A stretch of DNA of 64,000 bases, taken from an uncultured Clostridia bacterium (GTDB lineage Bacteria; Bacillota; Clostridia; Christensenellales; Borkfalkiaceae). Of the stretch, positions 28,595 to 36,471 are shown piece after piece. The stretch's first letter is position 1. Each line of letters starts with the position of its first letter. The notes below the pieces were generated by a model, which did no database searches, was not told the origin of the DNA, and saw only the letters and a program-made list of their open reading frames with translations. Both the position numbers and the translations under genes were made by a program. The stretch covers positions 39,373 to 103,372 of the forward strand of contig CAKQKI010000007.1 in the NCBI GenBank assembly GCA_934248055.1, in the 5' to 3' direction.

Positions 28595-29587
28595 ATGGTA
28601 CAAGAAAAAGACATAGAGCAATTCAGCAAACAATGCGCGGCGATATTCGGCGAAATCTCGCGAGACGTAATAGGGCAGAAAGACGTCGTTGAAGGCACGG
28701 TCATAGCGATGATAGCGGGCGGCAACGTTCTTCTCGAAGGAGTGCCGGGCGTCGGAAAGACAAGGCTCGTAAGAACTTTGGGAAGAGTATTCGACCTGCC
28801 GTTCTCGAGAATACAGTTCACGCCCGACTTAATGCCCGCAGACGTAACGGGAACGAATATCATCGTGAAAGACGAGAACGGAAACTCTTCGTTCAGATTT
28901 CAGAAAGGACCTATATTCAGCAATATAATATTAGCGGACGAAATAAACCGTGCGACGCCGAAAACGCAGTCGGCGCTGCTCGAAGCGATGCAGGAGCATA
29001 CCGTAACGGTAATGGGCGTATCGAGAAAACTCGAAGAGCCGTTTTTCGTGCTTGCCACGCAGAACCCCATCGAGCAGGACGGAACGTATCCGCTGCCTGA
29101 AGCGCAGATGGACCGTTTTATGTTTAAACTTCTCGTACCGGATCCGACGCTCGAAGAACTTATGCAGATAGTCGATATGACGCAGAAGACTATGGAAGAA
29201 GTGGCGGACAAGGCTTGTTCTGGGGAGCAACTTTTAAGAATGAGAAGCACCGCGAATCAGATACCCGTGGCGAGCGAAGTAACGCGTTACGCGATGACGC
29301 TTGTATCGGCAACTCACCCGACGTCTCCCGTGGCAGCGGAAACGGCGAAGAAATACGTCAGAGTAGGAGCAAGCCCGCGAGCGGGACAGGCTATAATATC
29401 CGCGGCGAAAGTGCTTGCGCTTATAAAGGGAAGATTCAACGTTGCGTACTCGGATATAGAAGAACTTGCGTATCCCGTACTTCGTCACCGTCTTAAACTC
29501 AATTTCGAAGCGATAGCGGAAAGAATCTCTTCGGACGATGTTATCCGTATGATAACCGACGAAGTAAGCAAAAAATACAAAAAGTAA
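28595..29587 (+). CDS. MoxR-family AAA+ ATPase
   Basis: A 330-residue MoxR ATPase, normal family length. Walker A is GVPGVGKT at 49-56 and Walker B is LADEINRA with D115-E116. The family-typical segment LATQNPIEQDGTYPLPEAQMDRF contains sensor 1. The C-terminal lid has GASPRAGQ and VLRHRLKLNF. MoxR proteins act as ATP-driven chaperones that mature partner complexes together with DUF58 and VWA proteins; both partner types are nearby. Here the usual moxR-DUF58-VWA order is rearranged, with VWA genes upstream and two surface-lipoprotein genes between. It is cytoplasmic, with no signal peptide. Confidence 0.95.
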   Translation: MVQEKDIEQFSKQCAAIFGEISRDVIGQKDVVEGTVIAMIAGGNVLLEGVPGVGKTRLVRTLGRVFDLPFSRIQFTPDLMPADVTGTNIIVKDENGNSSFRFQKGPIFSNIILADEINRATPKTQSALLEAMQEHTVTVMGVSRKLEEPFFVLATQNPIEQDGTYPLPEAQMDRFMFKLLVPDPTLEELMQIVDMTQKTMEEVADKACSGEQLLRMRSTANQIPVASEVTRYAMTLVSATHPTSPVAAETAKKYVRVGASPRAGQAIISAAKVLALIKGRFNVAYSDIEELAYPVLRHRLKLNFEAIAERISSDDVIRMITDEVSKKYKK

Positions 29588-29653
29588 AGGCGAAACGAGC
29601 AGTTCGTTTTATAAATTCACGCGTAAAAAACCTGACAAAAACGGAGTAACGCA

Positions 29654-30553
29654 ATGAAAGTTTCTTTTTTAAACGATAAATTTTTCAGTCGGCTTGAAAC
29701 GCTGGCGTTCAATTTAAGAACGGATCTTTCGGGATATTTCGGCGGTAAGCATCTCGTTTCCACGAAAGGTCAGACGGTGGAATTCGCCGATTTCAGAGAG
29801 TATCAACTCGGCGACGATATACGCCGTATCGACTGGAATTTATACAGTCGTTTTGAAAAATTCTTTATAAAACTTTTCACCGACGAAAGACAGATGCAGG
29901 TACAGATTTTTCTGGACTGCTCGGCTTCTATGGGTAAAAACAACGATTATAAATCGGCGTATGCCGTAGCGGCTTCCGCAGCCTTAGGTTTTTTATCGGT
30001 GCATAATATGGATAAAGTGTCGTTTCAACTTATGAAAGGCGACCGCTCCGAAAATCCGTTCGGAACCATTATAGGTAAAACTGCGTTTTACAGGGCGATA
30101 ACCGAACTCGATAATTTAACGTTCGACGGTGAAACGGATATAGAAGCGTGCGTAACGGGCTGTATGAACACGGGAACGGGGAACGGGCTTTCGGTTATCG
30201 TTTCCGACTTTTTTACCGACAGCAACTGGAAAAAAGCGGTAGAGTATCTTTTATACAAAAAAAGGCAGGTGCTTCTTCTTCACGTGATGTCGGAAGAAGA
30301 CGCAGACCCGTCTTACGACGGAAGAGTCAATCTTATCGACTCCGAATCTTTCGACCTTCAGGACGAAAAGAATATGAAACTTAAAATCAATCGCGGAAGA
30401 TTAAAGGCTTACGAAGAAGCCCTTGCCGATTTTATTAAAGATATACGCACGTTTTGCGCAAAGCGCGGCGTCGACTATATCTATCTCGATACCGGTAAGC
30501 CCGTCGAAAAAGTGCTTTTCGGCGAATTCTTCAGATCGGGTATCATTGCATAG
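29654..30553 (+). CDS. DUF58 protein with VWA-type fold
   Basis: A 299-residue cytoplasmic protein. The DUF58 signature FREYQLGDDIRRIDWNLYSR is at about residues 53-72. A VWA-type metal motif DCSAS follows at about 93-97. DUF58 proteins are constant partners of MoxR ATPases, and this gene follows moxR by 66 bases with a GGAG site. Relatives that carry N-terminal membrane helices are longer; this one is the short soluble form. It is probably the last gene of the cluster, since the aminopeptidase gene downstream has its own promoter. Confidence 0.92.
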   Translation: MKVSFLNDKFFSRLETLAFNLRTDLSGYFGGKHLVSTKGQTVEFADFREYQLGDDIRRIDWNLYSRFEKFFIKLFTDERQMQVQIFLDCSASMGKNNDYKSAYAVAASAALGFLSVHNMDKVSFQLMKGDRSENPFGTIIGKTAFYRAITELDNLTFDGETDIEACVTGCMNTGTGNGLSVIVSDFFTDSNWKKAVEYLLYKKRQVLLLHVMSEEDADPSYDGRVNLIDSESFDLQDEKNMKLKINRGRLKAYEEALADFIKDIRTFCAKRGVDYIYLDTGKPVEKVLFGEFFRSGIIA

Positions 30554-30563
30554 CCCCGAATTG

Positions 30564-30592
30564 TTGACGAGCGACGAACAAAGTGTTAAAAT
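30564..30592 (+). promoter_or_regulatory. Promoter of the M18 aminopeptidase gene
   Basis: TTGACG, a 17-base spacer and TAAAAT lie between the DUF58 stop codon and the aminopeptidase start, giving a short leader of about 25 nt. Confidence 0.7.
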
Positions 30593-30622
30593 AGTACCGA
30601 AGAAAAAAACGGAGGCGTTACA

Positions 30623-31987
30623 ATGTATCAGGAAAATATATGGAAAACGGCGGACGAAAAGAAAGCCGAAAAAATAACTTCGTTCTGCGAAGGTTACAAA
30701 GACTTTTTATCTTACGCTAAAACCGAGCGTCTTGCGGTGGAAGAAACCGTTAAGATAGCGAAAGCGCACGGATATAAAACGCTTGACGAGTATAAAACTC
30801 TCAAAGCGGGCGATAAAGTTTATTTTGTAAATAAAAATAAAAACGTTATCCTTTACAAAATAGGTAAAAAACCGATAAGGGAAGGTTTAAGAATTCTCGG
30901 CGCGCATATCGATTCTCCACGTCTTGACCTTAAACAGAATCCTATTTACGAATCGGAAGGCTTCGCGCTTCTGGATACTCATTATTACGGCGGCATAAAA
31001 AAATATCAATACGTTACCAAGCCGCTTGCCATTCACGGCGTCGTATGCAAAAAAAACGGCGAAACGGTTAAAGTGGACATAGGCGAAAAAGACGACGATC
31101 CGATAGTCGGAATAAGCGACCTTTTAATTCACCTTTCCCAAAAACAACTTACAAGCACCGCCGATAAGGTTATCGAAGGCGAAAATCTTGACGTTACCGT
31201 GGGTTCTATTCCCCTTAAAGACGAAGAAAAAGACGCCGTTAAAAAGAACATATTAAAACTTCTTAACGAAAAATACGGTATGGACGAAGAAGATTTCGTA
31301 TCTGCGGAATTTGAAATCGTTCCCGCGGGCAAGGCTCGCGATTACGGTCTTGACAGAAGCATGATCGCTTCGTACGGTCATGACGACAGAGTTTGCGCTT
31401 ATACTTCGCTTATGGCTATGATGGACAGCGAGCAGGTTGAAAATACCGAATGCTGCACTCTCGTAGACAAAGAAGAAATCGGAAGCGTAGGGGCGACGGG
31501 GGCAAGTTCCGTATTTTTCGAAAACACCCTTGCCGCTATTCTTGAAAAAATCGGCGAAACGAGTTATATCGCGCTTAAAGCGGCGCTTGAAAATTCTTAC
31601 GCGTTAAGCAGCGACGTAAGTTCGGCTGTCGATCCGCTTTTTACAGACGTTATTTCCAAAAACAACAGCGCAAGGCTCAATTACGGCATCGTGCTTGAAA
31701 AATATACGGGTTCGCGCGGCAAATCGGGCGCGAACGACGCAAGTCCCGAATATATAGCCGTTTTAAGAAACGCTTACGATAACGCGGGAATTCACTTTCA
31801 GTCGGGCGAACTCGGCAAAGTAGATCTCGGCGGCGGCGGTACGATAGCGTACATACTCGCAAAATACAATATGTCGGTTATCGACGCGGGCGTGGGCGTT
31901 CTCAATATGCACTCGCCGATGGAAGTCGTTTCGAAAGCAGACGTGTACGAAACGTATCTTGCGTATAAAGAATTTTTAAAAATCTGA
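30623..31987 (+). CDS. M18-family metallo-aminopeptidase
   Basis: A 454-residue protein of normal M18 (aspartyl aminopeptidase) length. Metal-site and catalytic motifs are visible: GAHIDSPRLDL (H95, D97), HYYGGIKKYQ, SYGHDDRVCAYTSL, VDKEEIGSVGATG and a late IDAGVGVLNMHSPMEV segment with the last histidine ligand. M18 enzymes are cytosolic dinuclear-zinc peptidases that remove N-terminal residues, often acidic ones, from peptides. The gene has its own promoter and strong terminator and seems to be housekeeping rather than part of the surface-protein cluster. GGAGG precedes ATG 30623. Confidence 0.93.
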   Translation: MYQENIWKTADEKKAEKITSFCEGYKDFLSYAKTERLAVEETVKIAKAHGYKTLDEYKTLKAGDKVYFVNKNKNVILYKIGKKPIREGLRILGAHIDSPRLDLKQNPIYESEGFALLDTHYYGGIKKYQYVTKPLAIHGVVCKKNGETVKVDIGEKDDDPIVGISDLLIHLSQKQLTSTADKVIEGENLDVTVGSIPLKDEEKDAVKKNILKLLNEKYGMDEEDFVSAEFEIVPAGKARDYGLDRSMIASYGHDDRVCAYTSLMAMMDSEQVENTECCTLVDKEEIGSVGATGASSVFFENTLAAILEKIGETSYIALKAALENSYALSSDVSSAVDPLFTDVISKNNSARLNYGIVLEKYTGSRGKSGANDASPEYIAVLRNAYDNAGIHFQSGELGKVDLGGGGTIAYILAKYNMSVIDAGVGVLNMHSPMEVVSKADVYETYLAYKEFLKI

Positions 31988-32004
31988 GATAAATAAAACA
32001 ATAT

Positions 32005-32040
32005 AAAACCCCGCTTTGCTTACGGCAAAAGCGGGGTTTT
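32005..32040. terminator. Bidirectional terminator between convergent genes
   Basis: A perfect 13-bp stem (AAAACCCCGCTTT/AAAGCGGGGTTTT) with a 10-base loop. A or T runs flank both sides, so it can serve the M18 gene on the plus strand and the TIM-barrel gene on the minus strand. Confidence 0.9.
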
Positions 32041-32111
32041 ATATTATAATACGAACCTTGCAAAAACGCCGTTATGGCGCGCTTAACTCGTTTTTTATGT
32101 AAAATAATTAA

Positions 32112-32930
32112 CTATTTTTTAACTATTCCGCTGTAAGCGTTTCTTAAACGGTTGGCGGCAAGGCGGGCGCGCGCGATATATCCGTCGTCGGTAAGGGTGG
32201 AGTAAAGGGGGTTGACGCGCGACTTATCGTCCTGCGTTTTAAAAACTTCGAGCATCATTACTCCGTCGTAGCCGACCGCGGCAAGCGACGTTAAAAACCT
32301 GTTATAATCGATAGCGCCGTCGTAAGGTATCCAGTGCAAATCGCCGTTACGCGTTTTTAAATTATCGTGAACGTGAACGGTAACGAGTTTATCGCCGAAC
32401 AGAGATAAAAAGTCTTTTCCGTCGGTGAAGCAATATTCGTGTCCGAGATCGAGACAGAATTTCGCTTTCGGAAAGTATTCGAGCGCGCAGGCAAGGTTTG
32501 ATATTTTTCGTTGATTCTCAAACGCAACGGTAACGCCGAGTTCGTTCGCGCGGCTCATAAGGCGGTAAAACCTTTCAAAGCCCGTATCGTTCACTACGGG
32601 CGCGTTTTCTCCCGAAGAAAGATGAGTTACGAGTACGGGTATATTATATTTAGCGCAACTTTCCGCGGAAATAATCAACCTTTTCAGCATATCGTCGCCT
32701 TTGTCGCCGTCTTTCCACATATCGTTTATATAAGAATAACCGTTACTGTCAAACGGGGCGTGTAAAGTAGCCGCTTTTAAAGGCGTTCCTTTTATTTCGG
32801 AGCAGAACCTTAAAAGAAGGGGATCTTCCGCGTTTAAAAACGAATAAGTAAAGCCGTTTCTTATAAGACGGTTTACGCCGCTTTTAACGTCGGTTATTTT
32901 TACGCAGTCAAAATTTATACCTGTATCCAT
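32112..32930 (-). CDS. Sugar-phosphate isomerase/epimerase-like TIM-barrel protein
   Basis: A 272-residue protein of the AP-endonuclease-2/xylose-isomerase-like TIM-barrel family. Metal-ligand positions typical of the family are present: HAPFDSNG, TFENQ-like VAFENQRK, FCLDLGHEY, VHVHDN with HWIPYDGAIDY, and a final MLEVF. Such proteins isomerise or epimerise keto-sugars or inositols, but the substrate cannot be read from sequence. It is divergent from the alpha-galactosidase gene, sharing a 156-bp intergenic region with a consensus promoter on each strand. AAAGGAAAG precedes the start codon on the minus strand. Confidence 0.85.
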   Translation of the reverse strand: MDTGINFDCVKITDVKSGVNRLIRNGFTYSFLNAEDPLLLRFCSEIKGTPLKAATLHAPFDSNGYSYINDMWKDGDKGDDMLKRLIISAESCAKYNIPVLVTHLSSGENAPVVNDTGFERFYRLMSRANELGVTVAFENQRKISNLACALEYFPKAKFCLDLGHEYCFTDGKDFLSLFGDKLVTVHVHDNLKTRNGDLHWIPYDGAIDYNRFLTSLAAVGYDGVMMLEVFKTQDDKSRVNPLYSTLTDDGYIARARLAANRLRNAYSGIVKK

Positions 32931-32948
32931 AAAACTTTCCTTTCATTC

Positions 32949-32977
32949 ATTTTAGCACTTTTATTATTTCGTGTCAA
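32949..32977 (-). promoter_or_regulatory. Promoter of the minus-strand TIM-barrel gene
   Basis: Read on the minus strand: TTGACA, 17 bases, TAAAAT. The -10 lies about 19 bases upstream of the start codon. Confidence 0.75.
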
Positions 32978-33023
32978 CAAAGATTTATTAAATCGTTTAT
33001 AACTCAGACGCGCTGAAAAACGC

Positions 33024-33052
33024 TTGCAAATCATATAGATTTTTGTTATAAT
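33024..33052 (+). promoter_or_regulatory. Promoter of the alpha-galactosidase gene
   Basis: TTGCAA, 17 bases, TATAAT, about 35 bases upstream of the start codon. No copy of the TGATTGA operator found further downstream is seen here. Confidence 0.7.
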
Positions 33053-33086
33053 TTCTTCGATAAAAAATACGGAAAGAGAGTTTAAA

Positions 33087-35258
33087 ATGATAGAAATTTA
33101 TTCCGATTACGTCAAAATCGACGGTAAAAACGTTTCTTTAATAATTAAAAAGCATAAAGAAAGAGCATTTCTCGTTTACTGCGGCAAATATATCAACAAA
33201 GCCGAAGATTACGCCGTTTTCGCGCGCGGCTCGTGGGAGAGTGACGGGTCAAACGACGACGGGCCTTTATCTCCGTCGGTTTTCGGCTCCGTTTCGGAAT
33301 ATTCTTCGCTCGAACCGTTCGTTTGTTTTTACGATAAACGCGGAGTTTTCTGCAACAGATTCAGATATATCGGCGCGGAAAAAACGGAAGAAGGCTTTTC
33401 GCCGTTACCGACGGCGCGCAATAAAAGCGACGTTGTAAGGCTTTCTTTCAAAGACGAAATTTCAGGAGTAACGGTATATCAGTACTATTCCGTTTTCAGT
33501 GACAGCGGTGTTATAGCCGCGCGTTCCGAAATAGTAAACGACTCGAACGGGGAAATTACGGTAACCGAATTATCTTCTCTTCAACTCGATTTCGTTTCCG
33601 ATAGCGCGGGAGTAACTTGTTTTTCGGGTACCTGGATAAAAGAATTTCAAAGGAATTTTACCGAGTTGAAATGCGGCAGGTTTGAAATCGATTCAAAATC
33701 GGGCATATCTTCCGCCAAACACAATCCGTTTTTTATGGTTAACGTAAAAGACAGGGTTTTGGGTTTTAATCTCGTCTGGTCGGGCAACCATAAAGAGACG
33801 GTTGAAATTTCGCCCTACGGCAGGGTGAGAATTCAGACGGGAATAAACGATTATAATTTCCGTTACACGCTTAAAAAAGGAGAAACTCTCCATTCGCCCG
33901 AAGCCGTTTTCACCGTTGCGGACGGCGAAAGCGAAATAACCCGCGAAATGCACGATTTTGCGTTAAATCATATAATAAACCCTGAGTTTGCGTATCGGGA
34001 AAGACCCGTTCTCATCAACAACTGGGAAGGAACGGGCTTTGATTTTAACGGCGAAAAAATTTACAAAATGGCTGAAATCGCAAAAAGCGCGGGGATAGAG
34101 TTGTTCGTTCTCGACGATGGCTGGTTCGGAAAGAGAAACGACGATACATCGAGTCTCGGCGACTGGTACGATAACGAGAAAAAAACGGGCGGGTTGAAAA
34201 AACTTGCCGATAAAATTCATTCGCTCGGAATGAAATTCGGACTTTGGGTAGAGCCTGAAATGATAAGCGAAGACAGCGATTTATACCGCGCTCATTCCGA
34301 CTGGGCGATGAAAATTCCGAACGTAAAGCCGCTTGAAAGGCGCAGACAGTTGTACATCGATATATGTAACCCGGAAGTTAAAAATTATCTGACGCGCACT
34401 CTTATCGATTTATTCAAAAAAACGGGCGTAGATTACGTTAAATGGGATCACAATCGCGCAATGAGCGATATTTACTCTCAGACTCTTACTAATCAGGGCG
34501 AATATTTTTACAGGTATTACGTAAATTTATATTCCATACTCAGAGATATTACGGGCGCGCTCCCCGAAGTATTGTTTGAAAGTTGCGCTTCGGGCGGTTC
34601 GAGATACGATCTCGGAATGCAGTATTTCATGCCGCAGAACTGGGCGAGCGACAATACCAACGCTTACGACAGGCTTTTTATTCAGGAAGGCACTCTCACG
34701 GCGTATTGTCAGTCGAGTATGGGAGCGCACGTTTCCGATTATCGCCGTTCCGTACCCGTAATTTCGCTCGAAAGCGAATTTAACGTTGCGAGTATAGGCG
34801 CGTTCGGATATGAATTCGATATAACCAAGGCGACCGAAAAACAGTTGCAAACGATTAAAAATCAGGTCGTTTACTATAAAGCGCACAGAAAACTTTTGCA
34901 GTTCGGCGATTATTTCAGGTTAGGCGACGGCATTGCCGAATCCGAAACGGGCGGATGGATAGTGGTAAGCAAAGATAAAAGCGAAGCGATAGCCGTTCTT
35001 ATAAATCGCGAAACGGGCAGTAAAAGGCATCGCCCGCTGTTCGCGCTTAAAGGTCTTGACGATAATTCGTTTTATAAAGTCACCATGCGCCCGCAGGATA
35101 ACGTCGAAGAAATTATAGAATTCACCGCTTACGGCGACGCGCTTAACTCTTACGGCGTCGATATAGAAGACATTCGTTGGCGTGAAACCGACGCGCATGA
35201 CACTTCCGCCGCTTTTTGTTCGAGAATGATGTATATAAAAAGGCAAAACGTAAATTAA
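33087..35258 (+). CDS. GH36 alpha-galactosidase
   Basis: A 723-residue enzyme with the length and layout of GH36 group I: an N-terminal beta-supersandwich (about 1-330), a TIM barrel and a C-terminal beta domain. Signature motifs are LFVLDDGWFGKR, YVKWDHNR with predicted nucleophile D454, ESCASGGSRYDLGM, and WASDNTNAYDR with predicted acid/base D522. The 68-residue spacing between them fits the family. It hydrolyses terminal alpha-galactosyl residues from oligosaccharides or glycans. There is no signal peptide, so it acts on imported sugars. It has its own promoter and terminator. Confidence 0.95.
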   Translation: MIEIYSDYVKIDGKNVSLIIKKHKERAFLVYCGKYINKAEDYAVFARGSWESDGSNDDGPLSPSVFGSVSEYSSLEPFVCFYDKRGVFCNRFRYIGAEKTEEGFSPLPTARNKSDVVRLSFKDEISGVTVYQYYSVFSDSGVIAARSEIVNDSNGEITVTELSSLQLDFVSDSAGVTCFSGTWIKEFQRNFTELKCGRFEIDSKSGISSAKHNPFFMVNVKDRVLGFNLVWSGNHKETVEISPYGRVRIQTGINDYNFRYTLKKGETLHSPEAVFTVADGESEITREMHDFALNHIINPEFAYRERPVLINNWEGTGFDFNGEKIYKMAEIAKSAGIELFVLDDGWFGKRNDDTSSLGDWYDNEKKTGGLKKLADKIHSLGMKFGLWVEPEMISEDSDLYRAHSDWAMKIPNVKPLERRRQLYIDICNPEVKNYLTRTLIDLFKKTGVDYVKWDHNRAMSDIYSQTLTNQGEYFYRYYVNLYSILRDITGALPEVLFESCASGGSRYDLGMQYFMPQNWASDNTNAYDRLFIQEGTLTAYCQSSMGAHVSDYRRSVPVISLESEFNVASIGAFGYEFDITKATEKQLQTIKNQVVYYKAHRKLLQFGDYFRLGDGIAESETGGWIVVSKDKSEAIAVLINRETGSKRHRPLFALKGLDDNSFYKVTMRPQDNVEEIIEFTAYGDALNSYGVDIEDIRWRETDAHDTSAAFCSRMMYIKRQNVN

Positions 35259-35304
35259 AAATCAAATAATAAAACGCCCGCGCTTTAAAGCGGCGCGTAA
35301 TAAT

Positions 35305-35352
35305 AAAAACCCCTGAAAAGCGATAAAATCGCGGCTTTTTCAGGGGTTTTTT
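35305..35352. terminator. Strong terminator after the alpha-galactosidase gene
   Basis: CCCCTGAAAA pairs with TTTTTCAGGGG, with an inner GCGAT/ATCGC helix, A and T runs on both flanks. It can work in both directions. Confidence 0.88.
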
Positions 35353-35400
35353 ACGTTTGTTTTTCAAAGAGAATAAGCAAGTTTAATTTTTTTCGTTTAT

Positions 35401-35464
35401 TATGCCTGGCATAACAGATAACTTAAACTCGGGCGAGTATTTTTTAAATACTTGCCCTTTTTTT
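35401..35464 (+). terminator. Orphan palindrome and terminator-like hairpin
   Basis: TATGCC-T-GGCATA (35401-35413) is a perfect dyad. It is followed by GGGCGAGTATTT/AAATACTTGCCC (35431-35457) and seven T residues. No protein gene ends just upstream on the plus strand, so this may close a short RNA, or serve as a back-up to the hairpin at 35305. The rest of the 35353-35536 gap shows nothing else. Confidence 0.5.
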
Positions 35465-35536
35465 GCCATTAAAAACGCACCCCAAAAAATTTTACATTTC
35501 CGTCTGACTTTTAGGGCGCATTTCATAAGCCGCTTA

Positions 35537-36280
35537 TTACACCAACACGTTCTTACATTGCGCGTAAACGTGTTCGGGCGGGGCGATTTCGCAACAAATA
35601 TAGTCTATATCCTGTAATCCGCAAATGTCAAAGGCGTATAAACTGTCAATCTTCGAAGTCTGGCAAAGAAAAACCTTTTTTTTGGAATGTTTCAGCATTA
35701 CTTTTCTCAGCGACGCGTTTTCCTGATACGGATCGCTTATTCTTCCGTCTTCGGACAGCCCTTTTGCGGAAAAAAACATAACGTCGGCATAAACGGTGGA
35801 AATAAAATCTTTCGCATAGTCGCCGACGAACGCTTTAGACGGAGCGTCGAGAAATCCGCCCGTGCAGTAAGATTTTATTCCGTATTCCGAAAGTTTATTA
35901 ACGGTTTGCAGGCAGTTGGTGATGACGGTAAGGTCTTTTCTGTACGGAAGAAAATCAACTAATTTGTGAGTAATGGTAGACTGATCCATAAGTATAACGT
36001 CACCGTCGTTTATGAGCGAAAACGCTTTTTCGGCGATAGTCGTTTTTTCTGTAACCGCCTGTTTTTCTCTTATTAAAAACGGCTGAATATTATTATTGTA
36101 TTCGCGCAGCATCGCGCCGCCGTACGTTCTTACTATAAGATTCATTTCCGCAAGGCGTTTCAGATCGCGCCGTACAGACGCTTCGCTGTAATAAAGCGTT
36201 TTGCAAATTTTTTGCACCGAAGCCTGTTTGTGTTCCTTTATTAAATCGTAGATATTTTCTAATCTTTCGTCTTTAAACAT
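35537..36280 (-). CDS. DeoR-family transcriptional regulator
   Basis: A 247-residue regulator of normal DeoR length. The N-terminal winged helix reads ERLENIYDLIKEHKQASVQKICKTL, then YSEASVRRDLKRLAEMNLIVRTYGGAML. The C-terminal sugar-phosphate-sensing domain (DeoRC, ISOCOT fold) contains DGDVILMDQSTITHKLVDFL and an SAKGLSEDGRISDP-like stretch. Such proteins usually repress sugar operons until a phosphorylated sugar binds. It is divergent from the large ABC-transporter operon, the classic position for its own target. On the minus strand AAAGGGG precedes the start. Confidence 0.9.
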   Translation of the reverse strand: MFKDERLENIYDLIKEHKQASVQKICKTLYYSEASVRRDLKRLAEMNLIVRTYGGAMLREYNNNIQPFLIREKQAVTEKTTIAEKAFSLINDGDVILMDQSTITHKLVDFLPYRKDLTVITNCLQTVNKLSEYGIKSYCTGGFLDAPSKAFVGDYAKDFISTVYADVMFFSAKGLSEDGRISDPYQENASLRKVMLKHSKKKVFLCQTSKIDSLYAFDICGLQDIDYICCEIAPPEHVYAQCKNVLV

Positions 36281-36302
36281 TTTTTACCCCTTTACGTTAA
36301 AT

Positions 36303-36331
36303 ACTATATTATATTGTCTGCAATTTGTCAA
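36303..36331 (-). promoter_or_regulatory. Promoter of the DeoR-type regulator gene
   Basis: Read on the minus strand: TTGACA, 17 bases, TATAGT. It faces away from the ABC operon promoter at 36411. Confidence 0.65.
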
Positions 36332-36346
36332 GCGTCGGGCATAATG

Positions 36347-36397
36347 TTTTGATTGAGTTTGATTGAAATTTACGGATTTATTGATTGATTGTTAATA
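36347..36397 (+). promoter_or_regulatory. Operator candidate: tandem TTTGATTGA repeats plus TGATTGAT element
   Basis: TTTTGATTGAGTTTGATT at 36347-36364 holds two TTTGATTGA-type half sites 10 bp apart. After 17 bases comes TGATTGATTGTTAATA (36382-36397). The same 18-mer occurs once more, upstream of the oxidoreductase gene and in the same orientation to it (55911-55928), again with a TGATTGAT element 17 bases on. The sites lie between the two divergent -35 boxes. Direct repeats 10 bp apart suit a DeoR-type protein; the position upstream of -35 would also suit an AraC-type activator. Confidence 0.75.
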
Positions 36398-36410
36398 GTT
36401 CGTTTACATA

Positions 36411-36439
36411 TTGACTTTAAACAGAGCGGCAGTTATAAT
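36411..36439 (+). promoter_or_regulatory. Promoter of the ABC sugar-uptake operon
   Basis: TTGACT, 17 bases, TATAAT. The -10 box covers an upstream in-frame ATG at 36439, so translation must begin at the later ATG 36472. Confidence 0.8.
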
Positions 36440-36471
36440 TGATTTGCAATATCGAACGGAGGAACTTCAAT

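Noticed and set aside
36439..36471. An upstream ATG that would lengthen the binding protein by 11 residues
   Set aside because: It falls at the end of the -10 box of the operon promoter, and the later ATG has a strong Shine-Dalgarno and a proper signal peptide.
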